Notes under the pieces: model-generated
The model's input: only the letters and a program-made list of their open reading frames with translations
Told to the model about the DNA's origin: nothing
Databases searched by the model: none
Shown here: positions 34,871 through 43,131 of the stretch, one piece after another
Position numbering within the stretch: position 1 is the stretch's first letter
How the letters are laid out: every line of letters begins with the position of its first letter
Made by a program: the position numbers and the translations under genes
From: Virgibacillus_R byunsanensis
GTDB lineage: Bacteria; Bacillota; Bacilli; Bacillales; Amphibacillaceae
DNA length: 64,000 nt
Assembly: GCF_042675965.1 (NCBI RefSeq)
Contig: NZ_JBHTKJ010000012.1
Coordinates: 186,001 to 250,000 of the forward strand
Direction: 5' to 3'

Positions 34871-35811
34871 TAGGATTCCTCCTTATACCATGAGATGAAT
34901 GCTTCCATTGATTCTGGGTCCTGTATGGCAAATGTAGGTGTTTTTCGGCTTATCTTTTTCACTAATCCGCTCAACACTTTTCCATTACCAACCTCTACAA
35001 AAGCATCAACACCTTCATCAAGCATGTTTTTGATCGACTCTTCAAAACGTACTGGTGAATACAATTGTTTGATTAATAGATCCTTGACTGCATTGCTTAC
35101 TGTCTCTGGATTACCAGTAACGTTAGCAAATACGGGAATGTTAGCATTATTTATATGTACTTGATTCAGCTTATCTGTAAAATCTTCGTTCGCGGCTTTC
35201 ATTAACCGTGAATGAAATGGTCCACTTACGTTTAATGGTAACACTCGTTTAGCTCCATTTTCTTTTAATAGCTCAGATGCCTGATCAATGCCTTCTTTAG
35301 AACCAGATATAACAATTTGTCCTGGGCAATTTATGTTCGCAATATCGACTATTTCATCTGTTGATAATTTCCCTAATGTATTCGTGATTGCTTCCTCATT
35401 CATCCCAAGAACAGCTGCCATGGCACCTTTACCTTTAGGAAATGCTTTTTCCATCAATCTACCTCGGGTATTAACGAGCGGAATGGCATCCTCTAAAGCT
35501 AACGCACCAGCTGCTACTAATGCACTGTATTCACCTAAACTATGTCCAACCGCCATAACAGGAATAATCTCTTCTTTTAACAATAAAGTATGGACAGCTA
35601 TACTAGATAAAAGCAGTGCAGGTTGTGCATGTTCTGTTTCTGTTAGCTTTTCCTGTGGGCCATTAAACATAATCTCACTTATCTTCTCATCCAGTAATTC
35701 GTCTGCGTTGTGGAACATTTCCTGAATTTCGGGATAGTTATCATAAAAGGATTTCCCCATTCCAACTGTTTGAGATCCCTGTCCAGGAAACATAAAAGCT
35801 ACTCGTTTCAT
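34870..35811 (-). CDS. fabD: FabD, malonyl-CoA:ACP transacylase
   Basis: FabD charges ACP with malonate. The 313-residue enzyme has the N-terminal FMFPGQGSQ and the nucleophilic Ser91 in VGHSLGEYSALVAAG, plus the catalytic His in GPFHSRLM. It overlaps plsX by ATGA and fabG by one base, a tightly coupled order. Confidence 0.99.
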   Translation of the reverse strand: MKRVAFMFPGQGSQTVGMGKSFYDNYPEIQEMFHNADELLDEKISEIMFNGPQEKLTETEHAQPALLLSSIAVHTLLLKEEIIPVMAVGHSLGEYSALVAAGALALEDAIPLVNTRGRLMEKAFPKGKGAMAAVLGMNEEAITNTLGKLSTDEIVDIANINCPGQIVISGSKEGIDQASELLKENGAKRVLPLNVSGPFHSRLMKAANEDFTDKLNQVHINNANIPVFANVTGNPETVSNAVKDLLIKQLYSPVRFEESIKNMLDEGVDAFVEVGNGKVLSGLVKKISRKTPTFAIQDPESMEAFISWYKEES

Positions 35812-36815
35812 TCCGTATCCTCCTTGTCTAAATCAATTGTTTCAATCATCGTTTTAATTGTCTCTGTCACATCATAATCCACCATATGACAAGCTTGCTT
35901 AATAGCATTGAATACGGCACGACGATTTGATGAACCATGTGCTTTAATCACTGGTGCTGCTAATCCAAATAACCCTGCTCCACCGTACTCGGAGTAATCT
36001 AGTTTATCTTTAAGCCCTCTTAAATCTTTTTTAACCATTCCAGCGGCCATTTTTGTTTTAAATGATGACATCAGTGTTTCCTTTAACATAGAAAACATGG
36101 TCATTGCAGTTCCTTCAATCGTTTTTAACGCTATATTCCCACTAAAACCATCTGTTACCACTACATCAGCCGTACCAGATAAAATATCACGTGCTTCTAC
36201 ATTACCAATAAAGTTAATGGGAGCATCCTTTAAAAGAATAAATGCCTTTTTAGTAAGCTCATTACCTTTCCCATCTTCTGTTCCTACATTTAAAAGCCCT
36301 ACTGTTGGGCGTTCAATAGCTCGCACTTTTTCGGTATAAATCGAACCCATAATAGCATATTGAACTAGGTGATCTGCTTTAGCGTCGACATTTGCCCCAA
36401 CATCCAATAATAAAAAACCTTTACCATCAATTGTTGGTAATGTTGGACTTAGCGCTGGCCGGTCAATTCCTGGAATTCTCCCAACACCAAACAATCCCGC
36501 ACTCATTAAGGCACCGGTATTTCCTGCTGAAATACAAGCATCGGCTTTTTTCTCTTTTACTTCCTTTGCCATAATAACGATGGAAGCGTTTCTCTTACGA
36601 CGTACTGCCCTAACTGGTTCATCGTCTGCTGTTATTACTTCGTCTGTATGTATGATATCAATGTGTTTTGAGTTGGATAAATGTGGCTTAATTTTTTCCT
36701 CATCACCAATTAATGTTATTTTCAAATTAGCTATTTGTGAAACAGCATCCACAGCACCTAGTACAATCTCTTTAGGGGCATGGTCTCCACCCATTGCATC
36801 AATTGCTAGTCTCAT
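35808..36815 (-). CDS. plsX: PlsX, phosphate acyltransferase
   Basis: PlsX makes acyl-phosphate from acyl-ACP, the first step of phosphatidic acid synthesis with PlsY. The 335-residue protein begins MRLAIDAMGGDHAPKEIVLG and contains ACISAGNTGALMSAGLF and DGFSGNIALKTIEG. The ATG at 36815 follows AAGGAGA by eight bases; open frame further upstream overlaps fapR and is not used. The start lies 17 bases inside the fapR 3' end. Confidence 0.98.
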   Translation of the reverse strand: MRLAIDAMGGDHAPKEIVLGAVDAVSQIANLKITLIGDEEKIKPHLSNSKHIDIIHTDEVITADDEPVRAVRRKRNASIVIMAKEVKEKKADACISAGNTGALMSAGLFGVGRIPGIDRPALSPTLPTIDGKGFLLLDVGANVDAKADHLVQYAIMGSIYTEKVRAIERPTVGLLNVGTEDGKGNELTKKAFILLKDAPINFIGNVEARDILSGTADVVVTDGFSGNIALKTIEGTAMTMFSMLKETLMSSFKTKMAAGMVKKDLRGLKDKLDYSEYGGAGLFGLAAPVIKAHGSSNRRAVFNAIKQACHMVDYDVTETIKTMIETIDLDKEDTE

Positions 36816-37392
36816 TTGAATATTCTCCTTTTTGTTCCTTTGATCTATACATACTGAATAGTCCAGTAAACACGACTTCATTACCAACATAACTAGTTAC
36901 TCGCACAATCGTTAACCCTTTATCATTCTCCCCATCGACAAATGCTTTTGCAATTACTCGTTCTCCCTGATTAACCTGACGGGTAAATTTCAATTCAGAT
37001 GTTGCGGTTAAAGCTAATTCATCATTGATTACTGCAACAGCAAGAGAATTTGCTTGTGCGAACAAATGGTGTCCTCGTGCAATTTTATTACGTGAAAATA
37101 CATGCTCTTCGTTAATTACTAAAATGGAAATCGCACGATTGTCTAACTCAAGATCAATAATTTCCCCAATCACTTCATCGATGGGGAGTGCTTTTACCGT
37201 CTCATTCCTTTGATATGTAGCAACTGATTTGATACGTTCCCTCAGCTCTGGAATGGCAAGTTCCATACGGTCAAGACGTATAGTTTGGATACTCACATTA
37301 AATTTCTTGGCTAAATCATCATCTGTTATAAATGGTGTTTGTTCAATAGTCTCTGTTAATAATCGTTGCCGTTCTTCTTTTTTTATTTTCAT
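36799..37392 (-). CDS. fapR: FapR, malonyl-CoA-responsive repressor of lipid genes
   Basis: FapR represses fatty acid and phospholipid genes until malonyl-CoA binds. The 197-residue protein has an N-terminal HTH (TDDDLAKKFNVSIQTIRLDR) and a C-terminal hotdog fold with ARGHHLFAQANSLAVAVI and FTRQVNQGERVIAKA, the malonyl-CoA site. I start at ATG 37392 (MKIKKEERQ); GTG at 37401 is a possible alternative. Its own promoter carries a matching operator, so autoregulation is expected, as in B. subtilis. Confidence 0.97.
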   Translation of the reverse strand: MKIKKEERQRLLTETIEQTPFITDDDLAKKFNVSIQTIRLDRMELAIPELRERIKSVATYQRNETVKALPIDEVIGEIIDLELDNRAISILVINEEHVFSRNKIARGHHLFAQANSLAVAVINDELALTATSELKFTRQVNQGERVIAKAFVDGENDKGLTIVRVTSYVGNEVVFTGLFSMYRSKEQKGEYSNETSN

Positions 37393-37425
37393 CGCTGGCA
37401 CCGTCCACTGTTATAATCGTCAAAA

Positions 37426-37442
37426 TTATGACTTGGTACTAA
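37426..37442 (-). promoter_or_regulatory. Predicted FapR operator
   Basis: The minus strand reads TTAGTACCAAGTCATAA, an imperfect 17-bp palindrome resembling the known FapR consensus (TTAGTACC half-site). It begins four bases after the -10 box of the fapR promoter and so covers the transcription start, where bound FapR would block initiation. Confidence 0.75.
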
Positions 37443-37446
37443 TAGT

Positions 37447-37475
37447 AATATATAATAGCCTTTTTAAATATGCAA
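37447..37475 (-). promoter_or_regulatory. Sigma-A promoter for fapR-plsX-fabD-fabG-acpP
   Basis: TTGCAT (37470-37475) and TATATT (37447-37452) with a 17-base spacer, ten bases past the recG stop. Confidence 0.7.
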
Positions 37476-37484
37476 GTATTGATT

Positions 37485-39518
37485 TCAATCCATCTTTTCT
37501 TGTAAAAATGAATCATTTTCTAAATAGGTACGTAGATTTGCAAAATCTTTATTGTCTTCTAGCAAGTTTGTTTCAATTATTTCCTGTGCATCATTACGTG
37601 CTGTTTCTAATGCCCGGTAATCGTGAATCATGTCTGCAACTTTAAATTCAGGTATCCCACTTTGTTTCTTGCCAAAAAAGTCACCAGGACCACGTAGTTT
37701 TAAATCTTGTTCCGATAGCTCAAAACCGTCATTAGTCTCTGTCATGATTCGCATGCGTTCTTTTCCAACTTCACCTTTTGGATCTGCAATCAATATGCAA
37801 TAGCTTTGCTTATCACCTCGTCCAACTCTCCCTCTTAACTGGTGTAACTGTGACAATCCAAATCGCTCTGCATCATAAATGACCATGATTGTCGCATTTG
37901 TTACATTGACCCCTACCTCTACTACTGTAGTTGAAACAAGTACTTGAATTTCATTAGCTGCAAATTGCTTCATTACGTTATCTTTTTCATCGGTTTGAAG
38001 TCGACCGTGCATCAGTCCAGTTTTAATAACAGACGGATAAAACGCTTGTATTTGCTCATATAGATCAACAGCATTTTGAATATCCAGTTTGTCGGATTCC
38101 TCAATTAAGGGACAAATAATATATGCTTGTTCACCATTTGCAATGCGTTTCTCAATAAATTGTAATACACGCTCAAAGGTGTTCGCTTTAGTCCAATACG
38201 TTTCAATTTCTTTTCTCCCAGCAGGCATCTCATCAATTACAGAAACGTCCATATCACCAAAAGCTGTAATAGCTAATGTACGCGGAATAGGTGTCGCGGT
38301 CATAAAGAGTACATCAGGATTTAACCCTTTATCTCTTAATACTCGGCGCTGTTCTACACCAAAACGGTGTTGTTCATCAACAATTACAAACCCTAAGTCG
38401 TCAAAAATGACATCATCCTGTATTAAGGCATGTGTTCCAATTACAATATTGACTTCATGGTTTTGAACCAATTCTAAAATCTCTTTACGTTTTTTACCTT
38501 TTACTGATCCAGTTAAAAGAGCGATATTAGCCCGTTCGCCAAACATATCTACTAATGACTCGTAATGTTGTTCTGCTAATATTTCAGTAGGAACCATTAA
38601 GGCTCCTTGTTTACCAGCTGTAATCGAAGCATATATACTTACTGCAGCAACAGCTGTTTTCCCTGATCCAACATCCCCCTGCAGTAGACGGTTCATTCGA
38701 TAGGTTGATTTCATATCTGAAAGAATCTGCTTTAGTGATTTTTGCTGGGCATTTGTCAATGAAAATGGAAAGCCTTCCATAAATGCCTTTACTTTATTTA
38801 CATCGTAATGTTGTGCATTACCTTCTGTTGCTTCACGTTTTATCTTACGTAACAATTGCATTTTTAGTTGAAATAATAAAAATTCCTCATATGTAAATCT
38901 TCTTCTGGCATGTTTAAGCTCCAGTCTACTCTTTGGAAAATGCATGGTAACGAGCGCGTTTTTTCGATCAGGCAGTTTATATGTGTCTAAATAAAATTGT
39001 GGAAGAATCTCTTCTACCTTATCTGCATATTCCTTTATAGCTGTTCGAATCGTTTTCTTTATCTTTAAGTTGGTAAGGTCCCCTTTTAACGAATACATTG
39101 GTTGAATCGATGCATGGTTTTCTGCTGGACCTATTTTGTAAGAGCTAACCGTTATTTGTAATCGATGGGCATCCCATTTTCCTGTTAACGTAACCGTATC
39201 TCCTGTATTAATTTGTTTTTTTGCAAAGGCGCGGTTAAACATAACTGCTTTAATGGCAACATTTTCTACTTCAAGCGTGAACATTAATCTGGATTTTCTT
39301 TTTGCAAAAAATGTGAGGGAAGGTTCATGTACAACACTTCCCTCAATCGTTACTTTATCATCATGAATTAATTCGCTAAGGGGTTTGATTTCAAATACAT
39401 CATAACGGTAGGGGAAATAATTTAATAAATCTTCAACAGTAAAAACATTGACAACTGCTAAATCTTCAGCAAATTTTTCGCCCACGCCTTTTACCTGCAC
39501 AACGGAGTCACTTAGCAT
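37485..39518 (-). CDS. recG: RecG, branch-migrating DNA helicase
   Basis: RecG remodels stalled forks and Holliday junctions. The 677-residue protein has the N-terminal wedge/OB domain (VTIEGSVVHEPSLTFFAKRK), helicase motif I GDVGSGKT (281-288), the DEQH box VIVDEQHRFG, FMTATPIPRTLA and, in the second RecA lobe, VSTTVVEVGVNV and QLRGRVGRG. It lies 15 bases after sdaAA. Confidence 0.99.
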   Translation of the reverse strand: MLSDSVVQVKGVGEKFAEDLAVVNVFTVEDLLNYFPYRYDVFEIKPLSELIHDDKVTIEGSVVHEPSLTFFAKRKSRLMFTLEVENVAIKAVMFNRAFAKKQINTGDTVTLTGKWDAHRLQITVSSYKIGPAENHASIQPMYSLKGDLTNLKIKKTIRTAIKEYADKVEEILPQFYLDTYKLPDRKNALVTMHFPKSRLELKHARRRFTYEEFLLFQLKMQLLRKIKREATEGNAQHYDVNKVKAFMEGFPFSLTNAQQKSLKQILSDMKSTYRMNRLLQGDVGSGKTAVAAVSIYASITAGKQGALMVPTEILAEQHYESLVDMFGERANIALLTGSVKGKKRKEILELVQNHEVNIVIGTHALIQDDVIFDDLGFVIVDEQHRFGVEQRRVLRDKGLNPDVLFMTATPIPRTLAITAFGDMDVSVIDEMPAGRKEIETYWTKANTFERVLQFIEKRIANGEQAYIICPLIEESDKLDIQNAVDLYEQIQAFYPSVIKTGLMHGRLQTDEKDNVMKQFAANEIQVLVSTTVVEVGVNVTNATIMVIYDAERFGLSQLHQLRGRVGRGDKQSYCILIADPKGEVGKERMRIMTETNDGFELSEQDLKLRGPGDFFGKKQSGIPEFKVADMIHDYRALETARNDAQEIIETNLLEDNKDFANLRTYLENDSFLQEKMD

Positions 39519-39533
39519 ATTTAATCACTCTTT

Positions 39534-40409
39534 CTACACAGTCATCCCAAATATTTTCTCTTTTAATAAACGGCCTGTTGGCGTATCAGCAAGGCCACCT
39601 TCACCTGTTTCACGTAGCGAGGTTGGCATTTGTTTGCCAATTCGATACATGGCTCCTATTACCTCATCACATGGAATTGTGCTTGTAACACCAGCTAATG
39701 CCATATCCGCAGATACAATCGCTAGTGATGAACCTCCAGCATTGCGTTTTACACAAGGAACTTCTACTAGCCCTGCAACAGGATCACACACAAGGCCAAG
39801 CATGTTTTTTAACGTCATAGCAAATGCCTCTGCTGATTGCTGTGGTGCCCCCCCTGCCATTTCGACTATTGCAGCTGATGCCATTGCTCCAGCTGAACCT
39901 ACTTCTGCTTGACAGCCACCAGCAGCTCCTGAAATAAACGCATTATTTGCAACTACAAATCCAAACGCACCTGATGTAAATAAATAGCGAATCATTTGTT
40001 CTCTTGTTGGATTTAGTTGATTTTTAACTGCGAATAATGTGCCAGGAACACAACCGGCACTTCCGGCTGTAGGTGTAGCACAAATCGTACCCATAGCAGC
40101 ATTAACCTCATTTGTACCCATTGCTTTACTAACAGCATCCATTAATAAATTGCCTGAGAGTGGTGTTTTTTCTTTCATATAATTCTGAATAAGAACAGCA
40201 TCCCCACCAGTAAGTCCTGTTACAGATTCCACACCCTTTAAGCTATCCTCTATAGCCTTTTCCATTACCTCAAGATTTCTTTCCATCTCAGAATAGACTT
40301 CTTCACGTGATTTATTTTTAACGTCCATCTCCTGACGAATCATCACTTCAGATATTAATATGTTTTCTTTCTCTGCCATTTCCACTAATTCTGCTGCTGT
40401 ACGAAACAT
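39534..40409 (-). CDS. sdaAA: L-serine dehydratase alpha subunit
   Basis: The alpha chain of the iron-sulfur L-serine dehydratase, which converts serine to pyruvate and ammonia. The 291-residue chain shows cysteines expected to bind the 4Fe-4S cluster in TICATPTAGSAGCVPG, GGCQAEVGSAGAMAS and LVCDPVAGLVEVPCVKRN. It follows the beta subunit after 20 bases. Confidence 0.97.
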   Translation of the reverse strand: MFRTAAELVEMAEKENILISEVMIRQEMDVKNKSREEVYSEMERNLEVMEKAIEDSLKGVESVTGLTGGDAVLIQNYMKEKTPLSGNLLMDAVSKAMGTNEVNAAMGTICATPTAGSAGCVPGTLFAVKNQLNPTREQMIRYLFTSGAFGFVVANNAFISGAAGGCQAEVGSAGAMASAAIVEMAGGAPQQSAEAFAMTLKNMLGLVCDPVAGLVEVPCVKRNAGGSSLAIVSADMALAGVTSTIPCDEVIGAMYRIGKQMPTSLRETGEGGLADTPTGRLLKEKIFGMTV

Positions 40410-40429
40410 ATGAAAACTCCTCTCTATAA

Positions 40430-41092
40430 TCAGCTGACAATTTTTGAAATTTGAATGATATGATCAGCATGTTGCAATTCTTCTAAAACGTTGTCATTTA
40501 CGTTTTGGTCTACCTCTATAACCATTAATGCCTCTTTACCTACATCTTTTCGATTAACTTCCATGTGACCAATATTTATCTCATGTTTTGCCAGTATTTT
40601 TGTAACCGATGCTATCGCTCCAAACCGATCATTGTGCATAATTAAAATAGCCGGATGATTTCCTGATAAACGTAATTCAAATCCATTTAATTCGGTGATC
40701 TCGACTTTACCCCCACCGATAGATATGCCGACTAATTCCAAATCTTCCGTGTCATTACCGATAATCAATCTAGCAGTATTTGGATGTGCTGATGCTGCAC
40801 TATCCTCTATAAATTCTATATCCATATTTTTTTCTTTTGCTGTATCTAGTGCTTTACTCATTCGGGTATCATCGGTTTCGTATCCCAACAAACCACCAAC
40901 TAATGCAAAATCTGTTCCATGGCCTTTATAGGTCTTGGCAAACGACTCATATAAATGGATACGTGCCCATTTAGGTTCTTTACCTAATAAATTACGTGCA
41001 GCTTTCCCTATTCTTGCTGCACCTGCTGTATGTGAGCTAGAAGGACCAATCATAACTGGACCAATGATATCAAACACTGAATTATATTTCAC
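40430..41092 (-). CDS. sdaAB: L-serine dehydratase beta subunit
   Basis: The beta chain of the two-subunit serine dehydratase. The 220-residue protein begins MKYNSVFDIIGPVMIGPSSSHTAG, the SSSHT substrate-binding motif, and ends with an ACT domain (about 148-220) that probably senses an amino acid. It is divergent from the permease gene at 41231, with about 140 bases shared upstream. Confidence 0.97.
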   Translation of the reverse strand: MKYNSVFDIIGPVMIGPSSSHTAGAARIGKAARNLLGKEPKWARIHLYESFAKTYKGHGTDFALVGGLLGYETDDTRMSKALDTAKEKNMDIEFIEDSAASAHPNTARLIIGNDTEDLELVGISIGGGKVEITELNGFELRLSGNHPAILIMHNDRFGAIASVTKILAKHEINIGHMEVNRKDVGKEALMVIEVDQNVNDNVLEELQHADHIIQISKIVS

Positions 41093-41133
41093 GTAGCAAC
41101 ACCGCCTATTTTTCTAGTATAATTATCTCTCCA

Positions 41134-41162
41134 TTGTAAATTATAACAAAAACATCTATAAT
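41134..41162 (+). promoter_or_regulatory. Sigma-A promoter for the permease gene
   Basis: TTGTAA (41134-41139) and TATAAT (41157-41162) with a 17-base spacer. The leader is about 60 bases and has only a small AT-rich hairpin; it is too short for a purine riboswitch aptamer plus expression platform. Confidence 0.7.
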
Positions 41163-41230
41163 TATCATTTGTGGATTATAAAATCTTATAATCGGGTGGG
41201 AGAGGGACAGCAGAAATATGAGGAGATTAC

Positions 41231-42517
41231 ATGCCTTATAACGAAAGCGAATCATTACAACATAGCTCTGAGGGAACATGGCGTAAAGAAATTACAGCCG
41301 GTTTAATCGGCTATCTAACTACAGTATATATTGTTGCTGTTAATGGCGCTATCTTGAGTGAAGCAGGAATTTCACTTGAAACAGGTATGATCGCTACCAT
41401 TTTAGCAAGCTTTGTTGGAACACTTCTTATGGGTTTATATGCTAAGCTCCCCTTGATTTTAATACCTGGTATGGGGATCAATGCATTATTTGCTTATTCA
41501 ATTGTTGAAGGAACCGGACTTAGTTTTCAGGAAGGTTTAGCTGTTGTTCTAATAGCGGCCATACTTTTTCTAATCACCGCATTTACCCGATTGGGGCTCG
41601 TATTAAAAGATGCTATACCAGACTCGCTGAAACATGCTATTACAGTTGGCCTCGGATTTTTCTTAATTTTAATTGGTTTAGAAAATACTGGAATTGTTGT
41701 CAGCGGAAAGCAATCAGTGGTTGCAATTGGAGATTTCACATCACCTACTGTAATCGTTAGTATCTTGACATTATTCTTTGCTATATTCTTATTTATGAGA
41801 AATGTTCCAGCTAATTTTCTTATAACGATGCTTGCCGGTACTGCACTTTCTTATTTTTTCGGTGTCTTGGATACCGAAACTAGAAGTCTATCCTTAGATG
41901 TTAGTGAAAGCTTCTTTCTTCCTTCTTTTACAGCGATAGGAGATATAAGCTTTTGGCTCGCTATATTCCCATTAGCGATGATATTAATTTTTGAAAACAT
42001 GGGATTATTACATGGTCAGCTTCACATGTTGAAACGAAGTAAGAGTTACACAAAAGCATATCAAGTTACAGCATTTTCTTCCCTTACCTGTGCGTTCTTT
42101 GGTACATCACCAACTGTTTCAGCAGCCGAAAATGCTGCTGTTATCGCATCTGAAGGTAAATCCAGAAGAGCTGCAATAACTGCAAGTTTGTTATTCTTAG
42201 CAACCATTTTCATTATACCATGGATATCTATGATTCCTAGTACGGCTATAAGCCCTATTTTAATCATTGTTGGTGTATTAATGGCTCAAAATATTCGTCA
42301 TGTACCATTAGATGATTTATCAGAAGCACTTCCTGCATTTTTAATAGCTGTGATGGTTCCTTTTACGTACAGCATTGCAGATGGAATGGCATTTGGTTTT
42401 ATTGCCTACCCAATTGTTAAAATTGCTCTAGGTAAAAAGAAAGATCTGTCAATCGCTTTAATAGTCATTTCTCTATTGTTCCTTTTTGACTTTATTATAA
42501 AGATCATTGGTCTTTAA
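41231..42517 (+). CDS. AzgA-type purine (guanine/hypoxanthine/adenine) permease
   Basis: A 428-residue membrane protein with about 12 hydrophobic segments, of the NCS2/AzgA family of purine nucleobase-proton symporters. Family features are EITAGLIGYLTTVYIVAVN near the N-terminus, LILIPGMGINALFAYS, HAITVGLGFFLILIGL, and FFGTSPTVSAAENAA. The substrate is not readable from the sequence. It lies on the plus strand between sdaAB and fakA, neighbours in B. subtilis, so it is an insertion into the conserved order. A long repeat begins directly after its stop. Confidence 0.88.
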   Translation: MPYNESESLQHSSEGTWRKEITAGLIGYLTTVYIVAVNGAILSEAGISLETGMIATILASFVGTLLMGLYAKLPLILIPGMGINALFAYSIVEGTGLSFQEGLAVVLIAAILFLITAFTRLGLVLKDAIPDSLKHAITVGLGFFLILIGLENTGIVVSGKQSVVAIGDFTSPTVIVSILTLFFAIFLFMRNVPANFLITMLAGTALSYFFGVLDTETRSLSLDVSESFFLPSFTAIGDISFWLAIFPLAMILIFENMGLLHGQLHMLKRSKSYTKAYQVTAFSSLTCAFFGTSPTVSAAENAAVIASEGKSRRAAITASLLFLATIFIIPWISMIPSTAISPILIIVGVLMAQNIRHVPLDDLSEALPAFLIAVMVPFTYSIADGMAFGFIAYPIVKIALGKKKDLSIALIVISLLFLFDFIIKIIGL

Positions 42518-42520
42518 AAA

Positions 42521-43056
42521 GGCTATCTCGTACAGCTTGTTGCTTTTGAGAGACAATAGATATAAACTGCGACGTAACTTGATGTGACGGTTAACCTACC
42601 GCTACGGAAATACACTTCGCTTTCCGTGGGCGGCTGATGAGCCTCCTCGAGCTAACGCTCTGCGGGGTCTCAACTAGGCCTCTGCTCCCACAGGACAAGG
42701 AAAGCTACATAGCTTGGCATCGCACGAAGAAAATGTGGTCTTTACATTTTCAAGGAGTCTACGTGTATTTCCTCCGCTGTTATTTAAGTTACTGTCGTGG
42801 GACTGTATCTGTATTAATAAAACACCTTACCAGTTCGGGTGAGCGGAGGGCGGTGACTCCTGCGGGAACAGCACGTGTCCGAAGACCCCGCAGAGTGGTT
42901 TTCTCGAGGAGGCTGAGGCCGTGCCCGCGGAAAGCATCCGTCCGTAGCGATCCCGGACGGCGGCAATAGCACAACTTATAGAAATAAACCAAGCGTTACG
43001 ACGCATTTTACATCAACTATGATGTTGAAAATGAAACAACGCGTGAGAAAACAGCC
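42521..43056 (+). repeat. Type-1 long repeat, copy D (536 bp)
   Basis: A complete copy beginning AAAAAGGCTATCTCG ... TTGTTGCTTTT and ending AACAACGCG ... GAAAACAGCC, so the ends are inverted repeats. Internal landmarks: ATATAAACTGCGACGTAAC, CCGCTACGGAAATACACTTCGC, GGGTCTCAACTAGGCC, the GGA-flanked module at about 42694-42755, GAGCGGAGGGCGGTGACTCC, and GTGCCCGCGGAAAGC. It preserves the empty target of the miniature transposon in copy B. Confidence 0.9.
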
Positions 43057-43067
43057 ATAGAAAAATA

Positions 43068-43100
43068 AAAAATTGCCTCCTAACTTAGGAGGCAATTTTT
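43068..43100. terminator. Bidirectional terminator next to fakA
   Basis: AAATTGCCTCCTAA/TTAGGAGGCAATTT flanked by A and T runs, 32 bases past the fakA stop. It can end fakA transcription from the right and read-through from the permease on the left. Confidence 0.85.
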
Positions 43101-43131
43101 TATTTAGCGGTCGATTTAAGCTTTTGTTCTA

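Noticed and set aside
39448..39912. 154-codon plus-strand frame opposite recG start and sdaAA
   Set aside because: Antisense to conserved genes with cluster-binding cysteines; no start signal.
41169..41230. Purine riboswitch upstream of the permease
   Set aside because: The leader has a small AT hairpin only; the conserved loop and junction bases of the purine aptamer are absent.
42637..42992. Open frames on both strands within repeat copy D
   Set aside because: The frames follow the GC-rich repeat, are not kept open in copies B, E and F, and have no start signals.
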